Assembly: GCF_008923205.2 (NCBI RefSeq) | Contig: NZ_WBMS02000058.1 | Coordinates: forward strand, 1 to 60,761 | Length of the DNA: 60,761 nt | Direction: 5' to 3' | Source of the DNA: Actinomadura physcomitrii | Lineage (GTDB): Bacteria > Actinomycetota > Actinomycetes > Streptosporangiales > Streptosporangiaceae | In this document: positions 1 through 7,415 of the stretch, one piece after another | Numbering within the stretch: position 1 is the stretch's first letter | Layout of the letters: every line of letters starts with the position of its first letter | Notes under the pieces: model-generated | What the model saw: the letters and a program-made list of their open reading frames with translations, nothing else | Database searches by the model: none | Told to the model about the DNA's origin: nothing | Program-made: the position numbers and the translations under genes

Positions 1-1
1 C

Positions 2-169
2 GGGGCGTCCGCCGCGGACGCGCCGCCGCTTCCCCGCCGCGCCGCCGCCGCGCCGCCCGCCGCTCCCGCCGCCCCTCCCGCTCCCGCCGGGCCCGGCGCG
101 CGGGCGACCCGCGTCGGACCGCGCTCCCAGGTCACCGCCCGCTCCCCGTTCTTCGACCGCGCCGACTGA
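2..169 (+). CDS. C-terminal end of an unidentified protein (partial)
   Basis: An open frame enters from the left edge and stops with TGA at 167-169. The visible 55 residues are an Ala/Pro-rich low-complexity stretch followed by a short charged tail ending FFDRAD. Codon use (G/C in third positions) fits coding sequence. The part of the protein that would reveal its family lies outside the window, so no function can be assigned. It could also be chance open frame in GC-rich DNA, but the sharp change to more mixed sequence after the stop favours a real gene end. Confidence 0.4.
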   Translation, partial: GASAADAPPLPRRAAAAPPAAPAAPPAPAGPGARATRVGPRSQVTARSPFFDRAD

Positions 170-317
170 GGCCCGCCCGGGCCCGCCCTGGGCCCGCCTG
201 GGCCGCCGCCCGCGCGGCCCGGGCCGATGCCCGGTCGTTCCGGATGATGAGCGACACGCCCGGCGAATCGCCACGCAGAGGGATGAATACCGCAACGTCC
301 CCTACCATCCTCGAACT

Positions 318-707
318 GTGCGCATCCTCATCAAGGTCGTCATCACCGCGATCGCCCTCTGGGCCGCCACCGCGCTGATCGACGGCATCACGCTCGGCGA
401 CCAGGACACGGCGCACCGCGCGCTGACACTGCTCTGCGTCGCGGTCATCTTCGGCCTGGTCAACGCCGTCATCAAGCCGATCGTCAAGACGCTCGGCTGC
501 GCCTTCTACATCCTCACCCTCGGCCTCATCGGCCTCGTCGTGAACGGCCTGCTGCTCTGGCTGACCAGCGCCATCGCCGACCGCCTCGACCTGCCGTTCC
601 ACGTCAGCGGGTTCTGGCCGGCCTTCTGGGGCGCGATCGTCGTGGGCATCGTCGGCTGGCTCCTGCACGTCCTCATCCCCGGCGACGACGACAAGGACGA
701 CGACTGA
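318..707 (+). CDS. Phage-holin-like four-TM membrane protein (PF04020 type)
   Basis: A 129-residue integral membrane protein with four hydrophobic segments (about residues 3-22, 36-56, 62-86, 95-118) and an acidic Asp-rich tail. This matches the small four-TM family annotated as phage holin family protein / mycobacterial 4TM (YvlD-like), found across actinobacteria and not an indicator of prophage; there are no phage genes nearby. Start is GTG at 318. A possible -10 (TACCAT, 303-308) lies 9 bases upstream, so the transcript may be nearly leaderless. A strong hairpin overlaps its stop codon. Function in the family is uncertain, possibly envelope stress. Confidence 0.85.
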   Translation: MRILIKVVITAIALWAATALIDGITLGDQDTAHRALTLLCVAVIFGLVNAVIKPIVKTLGCAFYILTLGLIGLVVNGLLLWLTSAIADRLDLPFHVSGFWPAFWGAIVVGIVGWLLHVLIPGDDDKDDD

Positions 708-755
708 CCGGCGCCTGGAGCGGAGCTCTAGCGGAGCGGAAGGCGTCGGTCAGTC
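702..755 (+). terminator. Intrinsic terminator overlapping the stop of the holin-like gene
   Basis: Arms 702-715 and 742-755 pair over 14 bp with one mismatch (GACTGACCGGCGCC against GGCGTCGGTCAGTC). GGCTTTTGTC follows, giving a short U-run. The loop carries a 20-base motif (720-739) that recurs in the loop of the fbaA terminator at 41102-41121. Confidence 0.75.
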
Positions 756-832
756 GGCTTTTGTCGGGGGCGTGGGGCGGTTCGTACCGGACGGTCGGTT
801 GACCACCGGCCAGATGGATCCGTGATGGGCGA

Positions 833-3397
833 TCACACCAGGCGTGTCGGCTCGTCCAGCCACAGGTTGTCGCCGTTCTCCACCAGCCGGGGTGCGGCGG
901 TCGCGCAGCGCGCGAACGTCCCGTGCCCCGGCTGCTCGTCCTCGGGCGGGCCCACGAGGATCCAGCGGGCCGTCCGGACGGCGCCGACGAGGAAATCCGC
1001 GTCGTCCAGCGGCCCCACCGCGACCAGCGCGCCGAACCGCTCGTCCGGCACCGCCGCCCCCACGCCCACCGGCGTCCCGACCACCAGGTCCGCGGCGGGC
1101 AGCAGCGCGGCGCCGTCCGGCCCACCGCCTTCCAGGAACCCGCCGAGCTCCTCGATCCGCGCCATCGCCGAACGGCGGCGCTCCCCAATCACGTCGGGAT
1201 CGTCCGCCGGGTCCGCCTCGAACACCTTCTGGACGTTCTCCCGCGCGCGCGCCTCCGTCTCCTCCGCCGCCTGCAGCTCCGCCTGACCCGCGGCCGTTTC
1301 CTCCTCACCCTGCGCGCTGCGCCGGTCCAGCTCCGCCCGGAGCTCCGCGGCCCGGGTCACCGCCGCCTCCGAGTCCGCGCGTGCCTGCGCCGCCGCAGCC
1401 AGAGCCGCCTCCCGGCCCGCGCGCGCGGCCTCCACCCGCTCCTCGACCGCCCGCGCCGCCTGCTGCGCCGCCCGCGCCTCCAGCCCCGCCTGCGTCGCCC
1501 GGTCGACCGACTCCGCCGCGCGCCGCGCCTGCTCGCGATGGTCCGCGGTGGCCGTCTCCCGCTCCGTCGCCAGCCACGCCAGCTCCGTCGTCAACCGCTC
1601 CTGCGCCTCCCGCGCCGTCGCCAGCCGCGGACCGCCCTCCGCCACGAACGCCGCCAGCCCCTGCCGGTGCGCCTCCGCGCGCTCCGCCGCGTCCTTCGCC
1701 TCCTGCGCGCGCTTCGCCGCCACGTCCGCGTCCCGCGTCCGCGCCTGCACCTCCGCCCGGACGCTCTTCAGATCCGACGGCGGCGCCGCCACATGCAGCC
1801 GCTGCGTCAACGTCATCTTCCGCCGCACCGCCGCGAGCGCCGACTCCGCCGACACCAGCCGGTAGTACGCCGCGTGCCCCTCCGCCGACGCGTCCGCGTC
1901 CACGGCGGCCAGCCTGTCCGCCTCCTCCGCCGCCGCAGGCAACGCCTCCTGCGCGCGCGCCAGCTCGTCCTTCAACGACGCCTCCACCTGCTGCGCGCCC
2001 CGGAACTCCTCCTGCGCCTCACGAGCCCGCTGATCCAGCTGCGTGCACCGCGCGTACGCCTCGTCCGCCATCCGCGTCAGGTCGCTCGCCTCCGCGCCCG
2101 CCGCGTCCGCGATCCCCTGCAACCGCTCCGCCTCCGCGCGCGGACCGATCAGCTCGTCCTCCGCCTCCCGCTGTACCGCGACGAGCCGCTGCGCCTCCGC
2201 GTCCGCCTCGGCGGCCCGCTCCTCCGCGCTCTGCGCCGCGTCCCGCGCCTCCTCGATCGCGCCCGCCAGCCCCGCCAGCTCCGCGTCCAGCGCCTCTTTG
2301 CGCGCGGCCACCTCCGCCCGGACCGCCGTGAGCGCCGCAGCGTCCAGAGGCCACTGATCAAGCAGCATCAACCCGCGCCGCAGCTTTCCCGCCTCGGCCC
2401 GCCACCGCCGAGCCCAGCCCTCCCCGACGGCCCGCAGCCCGGCCCCCATGACCCACGTCTCAGGAGCCCCGCTGCTCAGCAACGCCTCGGATACCTCAGG
2501 CTTGGCGCCCTCGTCCGCTTCGGCGACGGCGGGAATCGCCTGCGTCTCCGCGGACGCGTCGCTCGGCGTGGGCTCGTTGGGTTTGGTCGGTCCGGCGGGG
2601 GCGGGGGTCTCGGGCGTGATGGGCTGGGCGTACCAGTCGGTCGGCGAGGTCTCTCTCGGCTCCGCTGCGGGCTGGACGTCGTCGTCGGCGGCGGCGGGGA
2701 GCGGCTCGGCTCGCGTCACGGCCGTGCCGGGGGCGGGGAGGCCGGTCACCGGCTTGAACTCGACCGTTCCGTTGGAGCCGGCCTCGTTCCTGGACGGCGT
2801 CGCGGGAGGTTCGTCCTGCGCCGGCGGGGGCTTGAGTGTTTCGTCGGACGCGGCCGGTGGCCGGGGCGGATGGGTCTCGATGAGGAGGGCGCGGATCTCC
2901 GGGTCGTCCTGGACGGCCTGGAGCAGCTCGGCGGCCTTCTCGGGGGTCGGGGCGAGGAGCAGGGTGCGCTCGCCGGCGGCCTTGAGGTCCGCGACGAGGT
3001 GCCGGACGGTCTCGGGTTCGTCCGCGGTCCGGACGAGGCGGACGGCGCCGGTCGCGTCGAGGGTGCCGGGGGCGACGAGGAGGCGGGCGAGGACCTCCCA
3101 GTCGCCGGCGACCTGAGCGGTGCGGAGGGCGCGGAGCGCGGCGATCTGGGCGGCCCAGCCGAGCGCGTCGTCCTGCAGAAGGGTCTGGAGGTGCTCGTAC
3201 TGCTCGGTGAGCGGCGCGTAGGCGGTCTCGACGAGGTCGGCGCCGCCCCGGGGAACCTCTTCCACGCCCATCGGCGGCGTCTCCTCGGTGGACGCCTCCG
3301 TCAACGGCATCGTCTCGAGGTCGGGGCGGGCGTCGAGGGCGGGCTCCGGCGCGCCGTCCGGCTCGTTGGGTTCCGCTGACTGGTTCACCGACGCCAT
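833..3397 (-). CDS. Very long coiled-coil protein of unknown function
   Basis: 854 residues. Residues 1-60 are acidic and Pro-rich. About 60-185 form a small globular helical region ending in TLLLAPTPEKAAELLQAV, reminiscent of helicase-type alpha/beta segments but without a Walker A motif. About 190-300 are a Pro/Thr-rich linker. About 320-770 are almost uninterrupted Ala/Glu/Arg heptad-type coiled coil, and the last 90 residues look like a small alpha/beta domain ending LWLDEPTRLV. No signal peptide or TM segment is visible, so it is probably cytoplasmic. The architecture is that of a structural or scaffold protein, but no family is recognised. It stands alone between convergent and co-directional neighbours. 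Confidence 0.75.
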   Translation of the reverse strand: MASVNQSAEPNEPDGAPEPALDARPDLETMPLTEASTEETPPMGVEEVPRGGADLVETAYAPLTEQYEHLQTLLQDDALGWAAQIAALRALRTAQVAGDWEVLARLLVAPGTLDATGAVRLVRTADEPETVRHLVADLKAAGERTLLLAPTPEKAAELLQAVQDDPEIRALLIETHPPRPPAASDETLKPPPAQDEPPATPSRNEAGSNGTVEFKPVTGLPAPGTAVTRAEPLPAAADDDVQPAAEPRETSPTDWYAQPITPETPAPAGPTKPNEPTPSDASAETQAIPAVAEADEGAKPEVSEALLSSGAPETWVMGAGLRAVGEGWARRWRAEAGKLRRGLMLLDQWPLDAAALTAVRAEVAARKEALDAELAGLAGAIEEARDAAQSAEERAAEADAEAQRLVAVQREAEDELIGPRAEAERLQGIADAAGAEASDLTRMADEAYARCTQLDQRAREAQEEFRGAQQVEASLKDELARAQEALPAAAEEADRLAAVDADASAEGHAAYYRLVSAESALAAVRRKMTLTQRLHVAAPPSDLKSVRAEVQARTRDADVAAKRAQEAKDAAERAEAHRQGLAAFVAEGGPRLATAREAQERLTTELAWLATERETATADHREQARRAAESVDRATQAGLEARAAQQAARAVEERVEAARAGREAALAAAAQARADSEAAVTRAAELRAELDRRSAQGEEETAAGQAELQAAEETEARARENVQKVFEADPADDPDVIGERRRSAMARIEELGGFLEGGGPDGAALLPAADLVVGTPVGVGAAVPDERFGALVAVGPLDDADFLVGAVRTARWILVGPPEDEQPGHGTFARCATAAPRLVENGDNLWLDEPTRLV

Positions 3398-3477
3398 CCC
3401 GTCCGAGTTCGACCCCGGGGCCGTATGTGTCCCCTTCTGCTCGCGTCTAACGTCTCATATGAAAACGATCATCCGGA

Positions 3478-4494
3478 TCAGTGCGGGTTGGTGGCGAGGA
3501 GTTCGGCCAGCAGGTCGTCGAGGGTGACGATGCCGGCGAAGCCGCCCAGCTCGCCGTTGACGACGGCGAGCTGCGCGCGGGCGCGGCGCATCCGGCTGAC
3601 GGCGTCGAGCACGGTCGTCTCCGCGGTGAGCGCGGGCGCCGGGTAGGCGAGGTCGGCGGCGGAGCGGTCGCCGTCGGGCTCGGTGATGGCGGCGCGGACG
3701 TGCACGATGCCGGTGGCGGCGCCGTCCGGGCCGCGGACGAGCAGCCGGCTGTGCCCGCTGGCGGTGGCGGTGCGGCGGATGTCGGCGGCGGACGCGCCCG
3801 CGTCGATGGTGGTCACGGACGTGGCGGGGATGACCAGGTGCCGGACGGTCGCCTCCCGCGCGGAGATCGCGCGGCGGAGCAGCTCGTGGTCGTGCCGGCC
3901 GATGAGGCCGAGGCGGCGGGACTCGCCGACCAGGTGGCTGAGCCGGGCCGGGTCGGTGTGGCTGTCGAGCTCGTCGCGGGGCGTGACGCGGACGAGCCGC
4001 AGCAGCCCGTTGGTGGCGGCGTTCAGCGCGGCGAGGATCGGGCGGGACACCTTCGCGAAGCCGCGGAACGGCAGGGCGAGCAGGACGGCGGAGCGTTCCG
4101 GGTTCACGATCGCCCAGGACTTCGGCGCCATCTCGCCGACGACCATGTGCAGGAAGGTGATGACGCCGAGCGCGCAGGCGAGGGCGGCGGCCTTGGCGCC
4201 GGCCTCGGGGACGCCGACGGCGTGCAGCGGCGGTTCGAGGAGGTGCTCGAACGCGGGCTCGGTGACGATGGCGAGGCCGAGGGAGCACATGGTGATGCCG
4301 AACTGGGCGCCGGCGAGCATCAGCGACAGCTCGCGGACGCCGGCGACGGCCGCGGCGGCGGGGCGGCCGCCCTTGCCGGCGGCGCGTTCGAGCTGCGACC
4401 GGTTGGCGGCGACGAGCGCGAACTCCGACGCGACGAAGAAGCCGTTCCCGATCAGCAGCAGGACGGTGATGAGCAGCGAGGTCAGCGGGTCCAC
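3478..4494 (-). CDS. Hemolysin/CorC-type membrane protein (CNNM + CBS), short form
   Basis: 338 residues. The N-terminus has the typical CNNM (DUF21) pattern: a first TM segment followed by GNGFFVASEFALVAANRSQLE, further TM segments to about residue 150, then a pair of CBS-like modules (about 195-330). The family is linked to magnesium/cobalt efflux or membrane integrity. The usual C-terminal CorC_HlyC domain is absent, which distinguishes it from the longer neighbour. Its start overlaps the 3' end of the upstream CNNM gene by 13 bases, so the two are co-transcribed and possibly translationally coupled, perhaps making a heteromeric transporter. Confidence 0.9.
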   Translation of the reverse strand: MDPLTSLLITVLLLIGNGFFVASEFALVAANRSQLERAAGKGGRPAAAAVAGVRELSLMLAGAQFGITMCSLGLAIVTEPAFEHLLEPPLHAVGVPEAGAKAAALACALGVITFLHMVVGEMAPKSWAIVNPERSAVLLALPFRGFAKVSRPILAALNAATNGLLRLVRVTPRDELDSHTDPARLSHLVGESRRLGLIGRHDHELLRRAISAREATVRHLVIPATSVTTIDAGASAADIRRTATASGHSRLLVRGPDGAATGIVHVRAAITEPDGDRSAADLAYPAPALTAETTVLDAVSRMRRARAQLAVVNGELGGFAGIVTLDDLLAELLATNPH

Positions 4495-5867
4495 GAGGCC
4501 TCCTCGGGACGGCCGGCCGGCGCGGGCGCGAGTGCGGGTGCGGACGCGGCCGTGCGGATCCGGATCTTCTCGGCGACGCGGCGGGCGACGCTGACGACCT
4601 CCAGCTCGGCGTGCCCGGACGCGGCGCCGCCGGACGCGCCGTCCAGCGCGACGGTGAGCCGGTCGCCGGGGCGGGGGAGGCGGCGCAGCTCGGCCATGAC
4701 GAGGCCGCCGAGGGTGTCGTAGGCGTCGCCTTCGGGCAGGTCCAGGCCGGTGAGGCGGACGACCTCGTCGATCCGCATGCCGGCGTCGACGAGCCAGGAC
4801 CCGTCGGGGCCGGTGGTGGGGGCGTCCTCGCGGGCGTCGGTCTCGTCGGCGATCTCGCCGACGAGCTCCTCGGCGACGTCCTCGAAGGTGAGGATGCCGG
4901 CGAGGCCGCCGTACTCGTCGACGACGCAGGCGAACTCCTCGCCGGACTCGCGCATCCGCTCGATGACCCCGTACAGCGGCTGGCTGCCGGGGACGAGCAG
5001 CGCGGGGCGGGCGATCTCCCCGACCGGGGTGGCGGGGTCGAGGGCGTCGTCGGCGACCTCGCGGACGCCCGCGACGCCGATGACGTCGTCGACCTCGCCG
5101 TCGTAGACGGGGTAGGCGCTGTGCCCGGTCGCGCGGATCAGCGCGACGAGGTCGGCGGCGGGCGCGGTGGACGGCAGCGTGCTGACCTGCGGGCGCGGGA
5201 CCATGACCTCGTCGGCGGTGAGGTCGCCGAACGACAGGGCGCGGTCGAGGAGGCCGGACAGGTCGGCGGGCAGGTGCCCGGAGCTCTGCGACTTGCCGAT
5301 GATGTCGCCGAGCTCCTCGAGGGTGGCGCCGCTGTGCAGCTCCTCGACGGGTTCGACGCCGACGGCGCGCAGCAGCCGTTCGGCGGCCCGGTCGAACAGC
5401 CGGATCAGCGGGCCCGCCACCGTCATGTAGACGAGCGTGGACGCGGCCAGCGCGCGCGCCAGCGACTCAGCGCGGGCCAAGGCGAGGTTCTTGGGGAACA
5501 GCTCGCCGAGCAGCATCTGGATCAGCGTGGCCAGCACGAACCCGGCGGCCAGCGCGATCGCGCCGGTCGCGCCCTCGGGGATCCCGGCGGCGTCCAGCAG
5601 CGGCTGGATCAGCCCGGCCAGGGCGGGCTTGGCGATGAACCCGACGACCAGCGTGGTCATCGTGATGCCGAGCTGCGCGCCCGACAGCATGAACGACAGC
5701 CGGCCGATCACCTTCACGGCGCGGCGGGCGGCGGTGTCGCCGCGCGCCGCGTCCTGCTCGAGGGACGCGCGGTCGGCGGCGACGTAGGCGAATTCCTGGG
5801 CGACGAAGTATCCGGTGGCGGCGGTGAGAACGATCACCGCGAGCAGTCCCAGCGCCGCGCTCAGCAT
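4482..5867 (-). CDS. Hemolysin/CorC-type membrane protein (CNNM + CBS + CorC_HlyC)
   Basis: 461 residues. CNNM transmembrane domain at about 1-180 with the signature GYFVAQEFAYVAADRASLEQ. Two CBS motifs follow (about 205-335; note the DEYGGLAGILTFEDVAEELVGEI stretch typical of the second CBS), then a C-terminal CorC_HlyC/transporter-associated domain (about 350-430; GSWLVDAGMRIDEV start) and a variable tail. It is the first gene of a two-gene operon with the shorter paralogue. Known family role: divalent-cation homeostasis in the cytoplasmic membrane. The region upstream is shared with the divergent signalling operon. Confidence 0.92.
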   Translation of the reverse strand: MLSAALGLLAVIVLTAATGYFVAQEFAYVAADRASLEQDAARGDTAARRAVKVIGRLSFMLSGAQLGITMTTLVVGFIAKPALAGLIQPLLDAAGIPEGATGAIALAAGFVLATLIQMLLGELFPKNLALARAESLARALAASTLVYMTVAGPLIRLFDRAAERLLRAVGVEPVEELHSGATLEELGDIIGKSQSSGHLPADLSGLLDRALSFGDLTADEVMVPRPQVSTLPSTAPAADLVALIRATGHSAYPVYDGEVDDVIGVAGVREVADDALDPATPVGEIARPALLVPGSQPLYGVIERMRESGEEFACVVDEYGGLAGILTFEDVAEELVGEIADETDAREDAPTTGPDGSWLVDAGMRIDEVVRLTGLDLPEGDAYDTLGGLVMAELRRLPRPGDRLTVALDGASGGAASGHAELEVVSVARRVAEKIRIRTAASAPALAPAPAGRPEEASWTR

Positions 5868-6164
5868 GGGGCACCGGGTCTATGACTGGGGTCCGACACC
5901 GCGGACTCACCACTCCTCTCATCTGGGCCTACCTGCGTAACGCCGCCTCGGGCGGCGAGGTTCCCGGCGCACCAGGGTACGGCCCAGGGTGATCGTCCCA
6001 CCGGTGCGGGGACCTGTCCGGCGGGGACAGGCGCTTGTGTCGCCAAGTGTCACGGATCACACTTGTTGGAGAGAGCGTGCCCGATACTTGTGCGGTCCTT
6101 TGCTCCCAGGCCGCCGGGACCGGGGGCGCGCACGGGGACCGAGAGAACCGAACGCGGGGCTGAG

Positions 6165-7415
6165 GTGGACGAGAGCGGGGCCGGGGCCGCCGCGCCCATG
6201 AGCCGGGAGGGAGTCGACCATGCCCTCCGGACGCTCGGCGCGGAGCGGGAGCGGATCGCGGCGTCCCTGCTGGAGCTCGACGGGCACACCGGCGTCCGGC
6301 TGCTGAAGGGCGCCCGGCTCGCGGGCGAGACGTGGCGGCGCTGGGAGAAGGTGCGCGCCCGGCTGGCGCTGCTGTGGCGGGTCTTCGACGCCTACCAGCG
6401 GGTGCTGGACGAGGCGTGCGCGCTGCGCGGCCGGTCGGCGCGGCCGGGCGTCGCGACGCTGGTGGAGCTGACGGGGCTGCTGTCGGGGCGGTCGGTGGAG
6501 TTGCCGGACGGCGAGATCCCCCTCGAGGACCGGACGCTGCTCGGCCCGCAGGAGAAACGGGCGACGCTGGACGAGGCGGTCGGGATGATGTCCGACGCGT
6601 ACGCGTTCGTGGCGAAGGAGGTCGCGGCGGCGGACGCGGCGTGGTCGGCGCTGCTGCGGCCGCTGGAGGAGGCGGAGGAGAGCTGGCAGCGGACGGCGCG
6701 GCTGGCGCACTCCCTGGACGGCACCCGGCACCCGGACCTGGACCGGCTGGGCCGCGAGCTGACCGCGCTCGGCCGGCTGGTCCGCACCGATCCGCTGTCG
6801 CTGTGCCCGGACGGCCGTCCCGACACCTCGCGGCTGGACCGGGTGCGCGCGTCACTGCGCTCGATCGAGGACGAGCTCGCGGGGGTGGCGCGGCTCCGCG
6901 ACGAGTACGCCGACCTGGTCGCGGGCCTCGGAGCGGCGATCGGGCGGGTGGAGGACACCGAGCGGCGGGCGTGCGAGGCGCACGCGACGGTCCTGCTGAA
7001 GATCCACGCGCCGAACGTGCCGCCGCCTGCGCGGGGCCTCGGCGACGGGCTGCGGCACCGGCTCGCGGCGCTGGAGCGGCTGCGCGAGGCGGGCCGCTGG
7101 GTGGAGATGGCGGGCCGCGTCGCCGAGCTGGAGAGCGCGGCGGCGGAGGCGCTGGAACGGGCGACCGACGATCTGCGTCTCAGCCAGGGGCTCCTCGACC
7201 GGCGGGGCGAGCTGCGCGGGCGGCTGGAGGCGTACCGGGCGAAGGCGGCGCGGCTCGGGCTCGCCGAGGACGAGGCGCTCACGGCGCTGCACGGGCGGGC
7301 CCGTGACGTGCTGTGGTCGGCGCCGTGCGACCTGCGCCGGGCGACCGCGCTGCTGGCCGAGTACCAGCGCGCGATCAGGGCGCACGAGAACGACGGGACG
7401 GGGACCAGCACATGA
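6165..7415 (+). CDS. Alpha-helical protein, first gene of the PknG-type operon
   Basis: About 416 residues from GTG 6165; the frame is open from a TTG at 6063, but GATACT at about 6083 looks like a -10 box, which would place the transcript start inside that longer reading. The protein is almost entirely helical and charged (Leu/Arg/Glu/Ala-rich), with no TM segment and no recognised catalytic motif. Its stop overlaps the start of the kinase gene (ATGA at 7412-7415), which argues for coupled translation and a shared job, for example as adaptor, substrate or scaffold of the kinase. I do not recognise the family beyond its position in such operons. Confidence 0.75.
   Translation: MDESGAGAAAPMSREGVDHALRTLGAERERIAASLLELDGHTGVRLLKGARLAGETWRRWEKVRARLALLWRVFDAYQRVLDEACALRGRSARPGVATLVELTGLLSGRSVELPDGEIPLEDRTLLGPQEKRATLDEAVGMMSDAYAFVAKEVAAADAAWSALLRPLEEAEESWQRTARLAHSLDGTRHPDLDRLGRELTALGRLVRTDPLSLCPDGRPDTSRLDRVRASLRSIEDELAGVARLRDEYADLVAGLGAAIGRVEDTERRACEAHATVLLKIHAPNVPPPARGLGDGLRHRLAALERLREAGRWVEMAGRVAELESAAAEALERATDDLRLSQGLLDRRGELRGRLEAYRAKAARLGLAEDEALTALHGRARDVLWSAPCDLRRATALLAEYQRAIRAHENDGTGTST

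Noticed and set aside
318..707. Prophage indicated by a phage holin gene
   Set aside because: The family name is historical; no phage structural, lysis or integrase gene lies nearby.
923..3379. Long open frame on the plus strand opposite the coiled-coil gene
   Set aside because: It is the shadow of the high third-position GC of the minus-strand gene; the product is Arg/Pro-rich low complexity with no domain.
7313..7411. Longer N-terminus for the PknG-like kinase
   Set aside because: It would overlap the upstream gene by about 100 bases; ATG 7412 gives the ATGA overlap and the zinc ribbon at the very start.
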